From: Nocardiopsis salina YIM 90010
GTDB taxonomy: Bacteria > Actinomycetota > Actinomycetes > Streptosporangiales > Streptosporangiaceae
Length of the DNA stretch: 39,535 nucleotides
Direction: 5' to 3'
Assembly: GCF_000341025.1 (NCBI RefSeq)
Contig: NZ_ANBF01000153.1
Coordinates: 1-39,535, forward strand
Positions 17,510 to 25,555 of the stretch are shown here, one piece after another. Made by a program: the position numbers and the translations under genes. Numbering within the stretch: the first letter of the stretch is position 1; every line of letters begins with the position of its first letter. Below the pieces are notes generated by a model that did not search any database, was not told where the DNA came from, and was given only the letters and a program-made list of their open reading frames with translations.

Positions 17510-18208
17510 GTGGTGTCCCACAGCACCGACCACCACCAGGCGCGCAGGACACAGCGGCCGGGCCCACCCCCCGTCGGTGGGGCCCGGAACCGGCGTCCGC
17601 GCAGGATGGCCCCGCACGAGCGCAGGGACGACCTGATCCGGTCGGCCCTGCGGGTCTTCGCGCGCCGCCCCCCGGCTGAGGTGACCCCGGAGGAGATCGC
17701 GGCCGAGGCCGATGTCTCCCGTGCGCTGGTCTACCGCTACTTCCCGAACATGGCCGAGCTGCGCCGTGCCACCCTGCAACACGCGATGGGCGAGCTGCTG
17801 GCGGAACTGGAACCGCCCGAGGACCTGCCGACCCTGGAGCAGTTGCGGGTGGCGCTGCGCACGTTCATCTCCTTCGCGCACTCCTACGCCCCCGCCTACC
17901 CGGCGCTGATGGGCGGGGGCTCGGTCATCGCCACGGAGGAGACCGAGGCCGAGATCGACCGGGTGCGCGAGGGTGTGCGGGACCTGTTGCTGGACCGCAG
18001 CGGTGTCGAGAAGCCCTCTCCGCAGCTGTCCCTGGCGATCCGGTGCTGGGTGGCGTCGGTGGAGACGGCGGTCATGCTGTGGCTGTCGGAGCCGGTGATG
18101 GAGCGCGACGCCCTCGCCGACTGGCTCCTGGACCAGCTCGTGGCCATGGTCGCCGCGGCGGGCGGACCGCAGGAGGAGATGGAGCACCTGATCGCACGCG
18201 TGGAGTGA
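17510..18208 (+). CDS. TetR/AcrR family transcriptional regulator
   Basis: A 232-residue TetR-type repressor. The helix-turn-helix lies at about residues 38-82 (RDDLIRSALRVFARRPP, then EEIAAEADVSRALVYRYFPN), and the rest is the helical ligand-binding domain. A 30-residue arginine/proline-rich N-terminal extension precedes it and depends on the GTG start at 17510; initiation nearer MAPHERRDD (about 17606) is also possible. It is the last gene of the operon, 45 bases after the reductase. It most likely represses the operon through the palindrome at 12760-12770, responding to a pathway substrate. This is inference from context. Confidence 0.9.
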   Translation: MVSHSTDHHQARRTQRPGPPPVGGARNRRPRRMAPHERRDDLIRSALRVFARRPPAEVTPEEIAAEADVSRALVYRYFPNMAELRRATLQHAMGELLAELEPPEDLPTLEQLRVALRTFISFAHSYAPAYPALMGGGSVIATEETEAEIDRVREGVRDLLLDRSGVEKPSPQLSLAIRCWVASVETAVMLWLSEPVMERDALADWLLDQLVAMVAAAGGPQEEMEHLIARVE

Positions 18209-18260
18209 GCGGGGCGGGGTACCGGACTGCCCTCACCCCGCGACCGCACACCGCGCGCAC

Positions 18261-18289
18261 GAAAAAGGCCCCATCCGAGGATGGAGCCT
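18261..18289 (-). terminator. Terminator after the tRNA genes
   Basis: On the minus strand the stem AGGCTCCATC / GATGGGGCCT with a CTCG loop is followed by TTTTTC, a canonical intrinsic terminator. Confidence 0.9.
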
Positions 18290-18298
18290 GTTCTCTGG

Positions 18299-18371
18299 TA
18301 CCCCCGAGCGGATTCGAACCGCCGTTACCGCCTTGAGAGGGCGGCGTCCTGGGCCACTAGACGACGGGGGC
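18299..18371 (-). tRNA. tRNA-Glu (CTC), copy 1, CCA encoded
   Basis: A 73-nt cloverleaf on the minus strand. The anticodon stem CCGCC/GGCGG holds the loop CTCTCAA, giving anticodon CTC. The T-loop is GTTCGAATC. The acceptor stem GCCCCCG pairs with CGGGGGT, with a G-T end pair. The bases after position 73 are CCA. Identical to the copy at 18492-18564. Confidence 0.95.
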
Positions 18372-18450
18372 CCGTGGTCTGCCGTGTGCGATGCGCTGGA
18401 AAGCCATCGTACCCGGCCGAACCGGACATCGGCACCGTGTGCCGACCGAC

Positions 18451-18476
18451 AAGAAGGCTCCCACGGCGTGGGAGCC
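18451..18476 (-). terminator. Terminator between the two tRNA-Glu genes
   Basis: A perfect 9-bp stem GGCTCCCAC / GTGGGAGCC with a 3-base loop, followed on the minus strand by TTCTTGT. It implies that copy 1 has its own promoter; ATCGTA at 18406-18411 (TACGAT on the minus strand) is a possible -10. Confidence 0.75.
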
Positions 18477-18491
18477 ACCCCTGCACTTCCG

Positions 18492-18564
18492 TACCCCCGA
18501 GCGGATTCGAACCGCCGTTACCGCCTTGAGAGGGCGGCGTCCTGGGCCACTAGACGACGGGGGC
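18492..18564 (-). tRNA. tRNA-Glu (CTC), copy 2
   Basis: The same 73 bases as the copy at 18299-18371, including anticodon CTC. The bases after position 73 read CGG, so CCA must be added after transcription. Confidence 0.95.
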
Positions 18565-18628
18565 CTTCTGCGGAACCCGAGGGTTCCTCGTTCTCTCCCG
18601 AGGCCCGGAGGCCGTTCGGTGGAACGTG

Positions 18629-18700
18629 CTGGGGTACCAGGACTCGAACCTAGACTAAGTGAACCAGAATCACTCGTGCTGCCGATTACACCATACCCCA
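18629..18700 (-). tRNA. tRNA-Gln (CTG)
   Basis: A 72-nt cloverleaf on the minus strand with acceptor stem TGGGGTA/TACCCCA. The anticodon arm is AGTGA-TTCTGGT-TCACT, anticodon CTG. The T-loop is GTTCGAGTC and the discriminator base is G. CCA is not encoded. First gene of the minus-strand tRNA group. Confidence 0.95.
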
Positions 18701-18756
18701 GTGCTTTCGGGGGGCCGGGCCGCTTCCGCTTCCCTGTCCCCTCGGCGACGTCCACA

Positions 18757-18786
18757 ACTCTAGCGGACTTTCCGAGTGCTCGCGAA
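18757..18786 (-). promoter_or_regulatory. Candidate promoter of the tRNA group
   Basis: On the minus strand TTCGCG (18781-18786) and TAGAGT (18757-18762) are separated by 18 bases, about 55 bases before tRNA-Gln and after the gltX terminator. Confidence 0.4.
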
Positions 18787-18794
18787 CTGAATCC

Positions 18795-18824
18795 GGGGTG
18801 GCCGGCTGTGGCCCCGACCACCCC
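18795..18824 (-). terminator. Hairpin after gltX
   Basis: GGGGTGG pairs with CCACCCC, extended by CGG/CCG across a mismatch, 7 bases beyond the gltX stop. No T-run. Confidence 0.5.
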
Positions 18825-18830
18825 GCCCCG

Positions 18831-20285
18831 TCACGTCTCGGAGGCGGCTTCGGCAGCCTCTTCGGCACGCGCCTTCTCCAGGGCCGCGACGACCCGGGCG
18901 ACGGTGCGCTCCCGGCCCAGCAGTTCCAGGGACTCGAACAGCGGCAGGCCGACGGTCCGCCCGGTCACGGCCACGCGCACAGGAGCCTGAGCCTTGCCGA
19001 GCTTGAGGCCCAGTCCGGCTCCGGCCTCCTCGGTGACGGCCTTGAGGGTGTCGGTGTCCCACGACAGCCCCTCGTCGGAGAAGCGCTCCAGGGCCGCCTC
19101 GAGCATCGGGACGCCGATGCCGGGCTTCATGGCCTTCTTCCAGCTCTTGTCGTCGGTCTCGGGCTCGTCGAGGAACAGGAAGTCGACGTTGGGCACGATG
19201 TCGGCCAGCACCGCCACCCGGCTCTGCGCCAGCGGAGCGACCCGGGCGAAGACCTCGCGGTCGAAGTTCTCGGCCGGCCAGGGGGCCTCCCCCGCGGTCA
19301 GCCACGGCTCGCAGCGCTCGATGAAGTCGGCGAGCTCCAGCGAACGGATGTAGTCGCCGTTGAAGGCACGCAGCTTCTTCTCGTCGAAGAACGCGCTGGA
19401 GCTGTTGACGTCGGCGATGTCGAAGAGCGGGACCATCTGCGTCCACGGCATGATCTCGCGGTCGTCACCCGGGGCCCAGCCCAGCAGCATGAGGTAGTTG
19501 ACCATCGCCTCGGGAAGGTAGCCCTCCTCCTGGTAGGACTCCAGTGCGACCTTGTCCCGGCGCTTGGACAGCTTCTTGCGCTGCTCGTTGACGATCACGG
19601 GCAGGTGCGCCCACACGGGCGCCCGCAGACCGAGGGCCTCCCACAGCAGCTGCTGCTTGGGGGTGTTGGACAGGTGCTCCTCGCCGCGGACGACGTGCGT
19701 GATGTCCATCTCCACGTCGTCGACGACGTTGGCGAGCACGAACAGCGGGCTGCCGTTGGAGCGCACGATCACGAAGTCCTCGATGGAGGCGTGGTCGAAC
19801 TCCACCCGGCCGCGGATACGGTCCTCCACGACGGTGGGACCGCCCTCGGGCACGCGGAAGCGCAGCGCACGGCCCGGGCCGGGCTCCAGACCGCGGTCGC
19901 GGCAGAAGCCGTCGTAGCCCAGGTTCGGGTTGTCCCGCCGCGCCTGGACCTGCTCGCCGCTGCAGTCGCAGTAGTAGGCGCGGCCCTTGGCGTGGAGCTC
20001 TTCGGCGGTCTCCCGGTGCTTGCCGGCGTAGTCCGACTGGAAGTAGGGCCCCTCGAAGGCCGGATCGTCGGTGTGGATGCCCAACCAGGACATCGCGCGC
20101 ACGATGCCGTCGGTCCACTCGGGTTTGTTGCGGGCCTCGTCGGTGTCCTCCACACGCAGCACCATCCGGCCGCCGGGACTCTGCTGGGCCATGGCCCAGT
20201 TGAAGAGCGCGGACCGGGCTCCACCGACGTGGAACATGCCCGTGGGGGACGGAGCGAAGCGGGTTCGAATCGAAGTCTCAGTCAC
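18831..20285 (-). CDS. gltX: Glutamate--tRNA ligase
   Basis: Class I aminoacyl-tRNA synthetase charging tRNA-Glu (and in actinomycetes normally also tRNA-Gln, later amidated). The 484-residue protein starts at GTG 20285, just before the catalytic domain: [18 protein letters not shown] carries the HIGH-type motif at H19. The KMSKS-type motif is KLSKR in [29 protein letters not shown] corresponds to the insertion that binds zinc in some family members. The open frame continues 60 codons upstream through a palindromic repeat and is not coding there. The tRNA-Glu and tRNA-Gln genes follow directly on the same strand, an association conserved in actinobacteria. Confidence 0.97.
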   Translation of the reverse strand: MTETSIRTRFAPSPTGMFHVGGARSALFNWAMAQQSPGGRMVLRVEDTDEARNKPEWTDGIVRAMSWLGIHTDDPAFEGPYFQSDYAGKHRETAEELHAKGRAYYCDCSGEQVQARRDNPNLGYDGFCRDRGLEPGPGRALRFRVPEGGPTVVEDRIRGRVEFDHASIEDFVIVRSNGSPLFVLANVVDDVEMDITHVVRGEEHLSNTPKQQLLWEALGLRAPVWAHLPVIVNEQRKKLSKRRDKVALESYQEEGYLPEAMVNYLMLLGWAPGDDREIMPWTQMVPLFDIADVNSSSAFFDEKKLRAFNGDYIRSLELADFIERCEPWLTAGEAPWPAENFDREVFARVAPLAQSRVAVLADIVPNVDFLFLDEPETDDKSWKKAMKPGIGVPMLEAALERFSDEGLSWDTDTLKAVTEEAGAGLGLKLGKAQAPVRVAVTGRTVGLPLFESLELLGRERTVARVVAALEKARAEEAAEAASET

Positions 20286-20370
20286 GGCCCCAGGGTATCC
20301 GTGCTGCCCGGTCACCCGGGGTGTCCCGAGTCCGCCCCCGGCCCGCTCACACACCGCTCCGGACCCCTCC

Positions 20371-20428
20371 GGGATCTTGCTACCAGAGCAGGGTTCAGCG
20401 CCGATATTGGCTCTGGTAGCAAGATCCC
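20371..20428. repeat. 58-bp palindromic repeat element, copy 1
   Basis: The perfect 19-bp arms GGGATCTTGCTACCAGAGC (20371-20389) and their complement (20410-20428) flank a 20-base centre containing TTCAGCGCCGATA. The same element, 49 of 58 bases identical and of identical length, occurs at 24014-24071. This copy lies between the SGNH gene and gltX, both on the minus strand, so it may also terminate the SGNH transcript. Confidence 0.85.
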
Positions 20429-20468
20429 CGACCACCCGTGTCACCAACCTCCCGGGACAGGACACCAG

Positions 20469-21536
20469 CTAGGGGCTGATGGGCAGCGGCCGCGGGTACC
20501 CCGGACCGATGCCGTACCCGCGGGAGAGCGCGTCGGCGAAGGCGGCGGCGATCTTGAGCTCACCGTCGGCGTTGGGGTGGGTGCCGTCGTAGGTGTCGCT
20601 CTCCACGTCCCACTTCTCGGCGTTGGCCACGTCGAGGCTGATGACGGGCGAGGCCTTGGTGGACATGTCCTGCGCCACCTCCCGCACGATCTCGTTGTAG
20701 GCGTACACCCGTAGGGCGAAACCGTCGTCGGAATCGGCCAGGGCGATCGGTACCACCTCTGCCAGCACCACACGCAGGTTGGGGTTGCCAGCACGCGCGG
20801 CCTCGACGTACCCGCGCAGGCGCTGCTCCATCTCCTCCATGGAGACCGGCCAGAGCAGGTCGTTGACCCCGATCATGGCCAGCAGCACGTCCGGCTCGTG
20901 GGTGCGCACCTCCTCACCGATGGAAGCGGAGGCGTCGCGCAGGGTGCGGCCCCACAGAGCGTTGTGGGCGTGGTCGAAATCGGGGTCCTCGTAGGCGGCC
21001 TCGCCGGGCGCTGCGGTGCCGGGCCATTGGGACCCGCCGGTCTCGCCGTCGCCCTCCCCGGCCCCGCCCTCGTCGGGTGAGGCGTCCTCGTCAGGGCTCG
21101 CGCCGCCGGTGGGAGAAGGATCCTGCCCGGAACCGGGTTCGGGGCCGGAGGGGTCCTCACCCTCGGTCGTCGGCACCGGGAGGATCATGTCCGAGGACGC
21201 CGGTTCGCTGTAGGGGCCCACGAAGTCGAGCCCCTCCACGTGCGGGGACAGGTGGTTCCACAGGTGGTACCGCCACGTCCGGTCGCCGTCGGCTCCCTGG
21301 GTCATGGAGTCGCCGGAGAGCATGATGCGCTGGGGATCGCTCACGGGCCGCTCTTCCGCTTCGGTCTGGGGGTCGCCTGGATCGGCGCTGGTCGTAGCCC
21401 AGTATCCGACGGCGCCCACGATCAGCAGAACCAGGGCGAGGGTTCCGCAGACCAGGAGGGGACCGGGGCGGCGGCGCTGGGGACCGCTCATCCGGGTGGT
21501 GGGGTGCCGGCCTGTGGGGAAGCGGGGGAACTGCAC
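20469..21536 (-). CDS. SGNH/GDSL hydrolase, membrane-anchored
   Basis: A 355-residue esterase/lipase-type hydrolase. A single transmembrane helix at about residues 26-47 (LLVCGTLALVLLIVGAVGYW) should place the enzyme outside the cell. SGNH blocks: nucleophile S77 in LSGDSMTQG, asparagine in IGVNDLLW, and the catalytic D/H pair in DGTHPN. Unusually, an acidic stretch rich in G, P, S, E and D (around TTEGEDPSGPEPGSGQDP) interrupts the domain between the first two blocks. The GTG at 21536 is used because AAAGGAGA lies 3-10 bases upstream; an ATG 16 codons in (MSGPQRRRPGP) is the alternative. Substrate unknown; cell-envelope ester bonds are plausible. Confidence 0.88.
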   Translation of the reverse strand: MQFPRFPTGRHPTTRMSGPQRRRPGPLLVCGTLALVLLIVGAVGYWATTSADPGDPQTEAEERPVSDPQRIMLSGDSMTQGADGDRTWRYHLWNHLSPHVEGLDFVGPYSEPASSDMILPVPTTEGEDPSGPEPGSGQDPSPTGGASPDEDASPDEGGAGEGDGETGGSQWPGTAAPGEAAYEDPDFDHAHNALWGRTLRDASASIGEEVRTHEPDVLLAMIGVNDLLWPVSMEEMEQRLRGYVEAARAGNPNLRVVLAEVVPIALADSDDGFALRVYAYNEIVREVAQDMSTKASPVISLDVANAEKWDVESDTYDGTHPNADGELKIAAAFADALSRGYGIGPGYPRPLPISP

Positions 21537-21684
21537 CCGTCTCCTTTCTCGGTTGTCCGCTGGGAACGGGACGCGTCCCGGGGGTGGGGACGTGCACCGG
21601 TCGGAGGAGGCACCGCACGGCTGGACCCGCGGGCTCGGGGGAGGCGGTGCGGGACGGCCTGGGTGGCCGCCCCGCACACGTGCG

Positions 21685-22485
21685 TCATTCGCGGGAGATG
21701 ACGCGGTTGTCGATGGAACCCAGCCCCTCGATGGAGACCGAGACCTCCTGGCCCTCACGGACCGGGCCGACACCGGCGGGGGTGCCGGTGAGCACCACGT
21801 CGCCGGGCAGCAGGGTCATGAACGAGGACACGTACGAGACGATCGCCGGGATGTCGTGGATGAACTGCGAGGTCCGGCCCTCCTGCGTGACCTCGCCATC
21901 GACCGTGGTGGTCAACGCGAGGTCCTGGGCCTCCTCGATGCTCAGCCCGGTGGTGATCCACGGCCCGAGCGGGCAGAAGGAGTCGAACCCCTTGGCGCGG
22001 GTCCACTGCTTGTCCTTCTTCTGCAGGTCGCGGGCGGTGACGTCGTTGGCGACGGTGTAGCCGAAGATGACGTCCTTGACCCGCTCCCTGGGTACCTCGC
22101 GGCACGGCCGGGCGATGACGATGGCGAGCTCGCCCTCGTGGTCGACCTGCTCCGAGACGGTCGGATGGAAGATGGGGTCCTGCGGGCCGGTGACGGCGGT
22201 GGAGGGCTTGAGGAAGACGACCGGATCGTCCGTGGACTCACCGGTGACGTCCTTCATCTCCTCGACGTGCTCGGCGTAGTTCTTGCCGATGCAGACCACC
22301 TTCGTGGGCAGCACCGGCGAGAGCAGACGCACGTCGTCGAGCTTGGCACGCTCCCCCGCCAGTTTGACCTCACCCAGCAGGGGGTGACCGCTCAGACGGG
22401 AGACGTAGTCCTCCCCCGTGTCCGAATCGGCCTCCACCAGGCCGAATCCGACGTCGTCCCCAGACGCGAAGCGTGCGATGCGCAC
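21685..22485 (-). CDS. Fumarylacetoacetate hydrolase family protein
   Basis: A 266-residue FAH-family enzyme, a group that includes acylpyruvate hydrolase, oxaloacetate decarboxylase and 2-hydroxyhepta-2,4-diene-1,7-dioate isomerase. Diagnostic segments are VVCIGKNYAEHVEEM, FLKPSTAVTGPQDPI, DHEGELAIVI with two metal-binding glutamates, YTVANDVTARDLQ with the metal-binding aspartate, and DVVLTGTPAGVGPV. The GTG at 22485 has GGGGAGG upstream; the longer open frame is shadow sequence. It lies 148 bases upstream of the SGNH gene and two genes from gltX. The exact substrate cannot be assigned by sequence. Confidence 0.93.
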   Translation of the reverse strand: MRIARFASGDDVGFGLVEADSDTGEDYVSRLSGHPLLGEVKLAGERAKLDDVRLLSPVLPTKVVCIGKNYAEHVEEMKDVTGESTDDPVVFLKPSTAVTGPQDPIFHPTVSEQVDHEGELAIVIARPCREVPRERVKDVIFGYTVANDVTARDLQKKDKQWTRAKGFDSFCPLGPWITTGLSIEEAQDLALTTTVDGEVTQEGRTSQFIHDIPAIVSYVSSFMTLLPGDVVLTGTPAGVGPVREGQEVSVSIEGLGSIDNRVISRE

Positions 22486-22653
22486 CCGTTGCCTCCCCTG
22501 TTGTTCGCTTGCCGTTGCAGGGTATCCGGGTGCGCGGACCGGGGCGGTGGCACCCGGCCCGCGGTGGCCCGCCGGGTGGGTGCGTCCTGGCCGTGGTCCG
22601 GGGGATTTCTGGCATGCTGGGGGCCGTCGTCCTACGTCGAGAGGTCCACGCCC

Positions 22654-23484
22654 GTGCCCACATCGCGTGCCAGGCACCGCCGCCGACGCCGCCGCTACCC
22701 CATGGGGATCGCGCTCGGACTGTGCGTGGTGTCCGGGGCCGCCACCGTGCTGATGGTGAGCGTTCCGGAGGATTCCGACGCTCCTCCGTCGGCGGACTCG
22801 GCCGCCCCGCCCGCCGGCGACGGTGTGCCGGAGAGCGACGAACGCCGCCACGCCCCCGACGGCGACCCCACCGGGGCAGCCACCCCGAGCCCGTCACCGA
22901 CAGTGCCCGAGGAGGACGAGGACAACGTCCTCCTGCGCTCCATCGAGGACGAGGTCGACACCGCCGACGGCGACATCGAGACCGTCCCCGGAGAGGGCGA
23001 GGTCATGGGCGACGGTCCGCTGACCACCTTCGCCGTGGAGACGGAGGCGGGCCTTCCCGGTGAGGACGAGGACTTCGCCGAGGCGGTCGAGCTGATCCTC
23101 GGCGACCCCCGAAGCTGGGGCGAGGGCGGTGACCGTTCCCTGCAACGGGTCGACGACGCCGACGACGCGGACATCCGTGTACTGCTGGCGGCCCCCGACA
23201 CCGTCGACGACCTGTGCGCCCCGCTCAGCACCAACGGCTACGTCTCCTGCGCCCAGGGCAATCGGGCCATCATCAACCAGAACCGGTGGGTGTCCGGCGT
23301 CGACCACTTCGACGACGACCTGGAGACCTACCGCATCTACCTCATCAATCACGAAGTGGGCCACACCTTCGGACACGGCCACGTGGACTGCCCCGAGGAC
23401 GGCGAGCCCGCGCCGGTCATGCAGCAGCAGACCCTCGGTCTGCAGGGCTGCGAGCCCAACGGGTGGGTCGACCCCGACGCGTGA
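22654..23484 (+). CDS. DUF3152 domain protein, secreted zincin-like metalloprotease candidate
   Basis: A 276-residue protein with an arginine-rich N-terminus and one transmembrane or signal segment (MGIALGLCVVSGAATVLMVS). A long acidic, disordered linker follows, then the DUF3152 domain from about residue 120. The domain contains H233-E234-VG-H237-TFG-H241-G-H243, which fits the zinc-binding HExxHxxGxxH of metzincins. VDCPEDGEPAPVMQQQTLGLQGC follows, with two cysteines that may pair. The family is actinobacterial and largely uncharacterised, so protease function is inference from the motif. GTG at 22654 is chosen with GAGAGG nine bases upstream; ATG at 22702 would remove the arginine cluster. 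Divergent from the FAH gene. Confidence 0.85.
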   Translation: MPTSRARHRRRRRRYPMGIALGLCVVSGAATVLMVSVPEDSDAPPSADSAAPPAGDGVPESDERRHAPDGDPTGAATPSPSPTVPEEDEDNVLLRSIEDEVDTADGDIETVPGEGEVMGDGPLTTFAVETEAGLPGEDEDFAEAVELILGDPRSWGEGGDRSLQRVDDADDADIRVLLAAPDTVDDLCAPLSTNGYVSCAQGNRAIINQNRWVSGVDHFDDDLETYRIYLINHEVGHTFGHGHVDCPEDGEPAPVMQQQTLGLQGCEPNGWVDPDA

Positions 23485-23567
23485 TCCGTCCGAACGGGGA
23501 CCCGTCCGCGGGCCCACCGGCGACGAATACTGTCCGAGTCAGTGCAGGCCGACAGGAGCGAGAGCGC

Positions 23568-24002
23568 ATGTGCAACTGCAGTCCGTCCCGCCGTACCGCT
23601 TTCGGTGCCCTGGGCGCCGGGGCCGTGACCACGGGCCTGGCCGCGTGCGGCGGGCCCAGCGGCGGCGACGGCGCCGAGGAGGATCCCGGGACGCCGTCGC
23701 CGGCGCCCGAGACCGGCGAGGTACTCACCTCGGCCGAGGACGTACCGGTCGGAGGCGGGACGGTGCTGGAGGATCACCAGGTCGTGGTCACCCAGCCGGA
23801 GGAAGGGCAGTTCCGGGCCTTCTCCACCGCGTGCACGCACGAGGGTTGCCCGGTCGACGCGGTCGAGGACGGCCATATCGTGTGCCCGTGCCACGACAGC
23901 CGGTTCTCGGTGGCGGACGGTGCTCCCCAGAGCGGGCCGGCGCAGTCCCCGCTGGAGGAGTTCGAGGTCACCGTGGACGGGAACGACGTCGTGTTCGCCT
24001 GA
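23568..24002 (+). CDS. Rieske 2Fe-2S lipoprotein, Tat-exported
   Basis: A 144-residue protein with a twin-arginine signal (SRRTAFGALGAGAVTTG) and a lipobox LAAC with C27. It is thus expected to be folded with its cluster inside and anchored outside as a lipoprotein. The Rieske ligands are C89/H91 (ACTHEGC) and C106/H109 (CPCHDSRF). C94 and C108 probably form the usual disulfide. Such small Rieske proteins are widespread in actinobacteria with no firm role; electron transfer at the membrane surface is the reasonable guess. AGGAG lies 10 bases before the ATG. It follows the DUF3152 gene by 83 bases. Confidence 0.92.
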   Translation: MCNCSPSRRTAFGALGAGAVTTGLAACGGPSGGDGAEEDPGTPSPAPETGEVLTSAEDVPVGGGTVLEDHQVVVTQPEEGQFRAFSTACTHEGCPVDAVEDGHIVCPCHDSRFSVADGAPQSGPAQSPLEEFEVTVDGNDVVFA

Positions 24003-24012
24003 CCCCAACTGC

Positions 24013-24072
24013 GGGGATCTTGCTACTGGAGCCGGTTTCGGCGCCGAAGTCGGCGCTGGTAGCAAGATCCCC
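24013..24072. repeat. 58-bp palindromic repeat element, copy 2
   Basis: GGGATCTTGCTAC and its complement form perfect 13-bp outer arms, extended by one G/C pair. The inner arm pairs imperfectly. The centre is TTCGGCGCCGAA, itself a 12-bp palindrome. It is 49/58 identical to the copy at 20371-20428 and lies between convergent genes (Rieske and the ABC binding protein), where it could act as a two-way terminator. Confidence 0.85.
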
Positions 24073-24103
24073 GGGCTCTTCCTTCTGCCCCCTCAGCCCT
24101 GGG

Positions 24104-25504
24104 TCACTCGTCCACGGAGGCGTTGTACTCCTCGATGGTGCCGCCGACCCGGTCCGCCGCCTCCGACATCGCCTCCTCGGGGGTGGCGTCGCTGGTGAGC
24201 GTGGCCTCCCAGCCCTCCTCCGCGGCGGCGCGGGCCTCCGACATCACGCCCATCATGCAGCCGGCGGTGTTCTCGTTGACCTCGGACTCGGCGAGCTGCT
24301 CGGCGGCGAGCTCGAACTGCGGGAACTCCTCGGCCCGCTCGACCGCCTCGGGGCCCCCGTACCCTTCGGTGTTGACCGCCAAGTACCCCGTCCCCGCGTG
24401 CCAGGTCGACTGCGCCTCCGGGGTGAGCAGGTACTGGACGAACTCCCAGGAGCCCCGCACCTCCTCGTCGGTGTGACCCTCCCCGTTGATCCACAGGGAG
24501 GCGCCGCCGATGATCGAGCCGCCCGGGTCGTCGGCACCGATGAGCGGGAAGTACCCGGCCCCGACCTCGAAGTCCGAAGCCTCGATGTAGTTGCTCAGCG
24601 CGCCGGTGGACTCCAGGGTCATCGCGGCGCGGCCGGAGGTGAAGGCGGCCATCCCGTCGTCGACGTTGCGGCCGATCTGCAGGGCGAGGTCGTCCTCGAT
24701 CATCGCCTCCCACCACTCGACGAGCTCGACGCCCTCGGGGCCGTCGAAGAGCACCTCGGTGGCGCGGTCGGAGCGCCCGTTCGCACCGTCGCAGTACGGA
24801 GCGGCGGCGCGGGCCATGAACTGCTCGATGTACCAGCCGTACAGCGGAGCCCCGAAGCCGTACTGGACGATCTCGCCGTCGTCGTCGGTGACGGTGAGCT
24901 CCTCGGCGGCCTCGCGGATCGAGGCGAGGTCGCTGGGCGGATCGTCGGGGTCGAGCCCGGCCTCCTCGAAGGCGTCCCGGTTGATGTACATGAGCGGGGT
25001 CGAGTTGTTGAACGGGAACGACCGGAGCTCGTCGTCGACGGTGAAGTAGTTGAGGAGGGCGTCCTCGATGTCGCCCGTGTCGTACCCGTCCTCGTCGATG
25101 AAGGACTGCGCGGGCACGGTCTGGCCGGAGTCGATCATGAACTGGGTGCCCAGGTCGAAGATCATGATGAGCTCGGCGGTGTCGCCCTGCTGGATGGCGG
25201 CGCGGTGGTTGGCGAGGGCGTCGTCGTACTCCCCCTGGAAGGAGCCGGTGACCTCGATCCGTCCTTCGTTCTCGGCGTTGAAGTCGTCGATGAGCTGGTC
25301 GAGGACCTGCCCGTTGGCGGCGTCCATGCTGTGCCAGAACTCGACCTGCACGGCCTCGTCGAGGTCGTCGAGCACCTCGGGGCCCGGGGCGGTGAGGTCG
25401 CCCTCGCCGCCGGTGTCGCCGTTACCGCACGCGCTGAGGACCAGCCCCAGGCTCATGAACAGGGCCGCGGCGCCGATGCCGCGCCCCTGGGGGGAGAGTC
25501 GCAT
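24104..25504 (-). CDS. Carbohydrate ABC transporter substrate-binding lipoprotein (UgpB/MalE type)
   Basis: A 466-residue extracellular binding protein of solute-binding family 1. The N-terminus is a lipoprotein signal ending in LSAC (C26). The mature part begins VQVEFWHSMDAANGQVLDQLIDDFN, the typical opening of sugar-binding proteins of this class. PFNNSTPLMYINRDAFEEAGLDP and GGASLWINGEGHTDEEVRGSWEFVQYLLTPEAQ are further family segments. Similarity to glycerol-3-phosphate binder UgpB is suggested, but the sugar is not known. It is the third gene of a permease-permease-binding protein operon, 51 bases after the second permease; binding proteins more often come first. Confidence 0.92.
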   Translation of the reverse strand: MRLSPQGRGIGAAALFMSLGLVLSACGNGDTGGEGDLTAPGPEVLDDLDEAVQVEFWHSMDAANGQVLDQLIDDFNAENEGRIEVTGSFQGEYDDALANHRAAIQQGDTAELIMIFDLGTQFMIDSGQTVPAQSFIDEDGYDTGDIEDALLNYFTVDDELRSFPFNNSTPLMYINRDAFEEAGLDPDDPPSDLASIREAAEELTVTDDDGEIVQYGFGAPLYGWYIEQFMARAAAPYCDGANGRSDRATEVLFDGPEGVELVEWWEAMIEDDLALQIGRNVDDGMAAFTSGRAAMTLESTGALSNYIEASDFEVGAGYFPLIGADDPGGSIIGGASLWINGEGHTDEEVRGSWEFVQYLLTPEAQSTWHAGTGYLAVNTEGYGGPEAVERAEEFPQFELAAEQLAESEVNENTAGCMMGVMSEARAAAEEGWEATLTSDATPEEAMSEAADRVGGTIEEYNASVDE

Positions 25505-25555
25505 GCCGTCTCGCTTTCCTCGGGGTGGGGGTGGGGCGGGGTCGGGACCGGCGGC

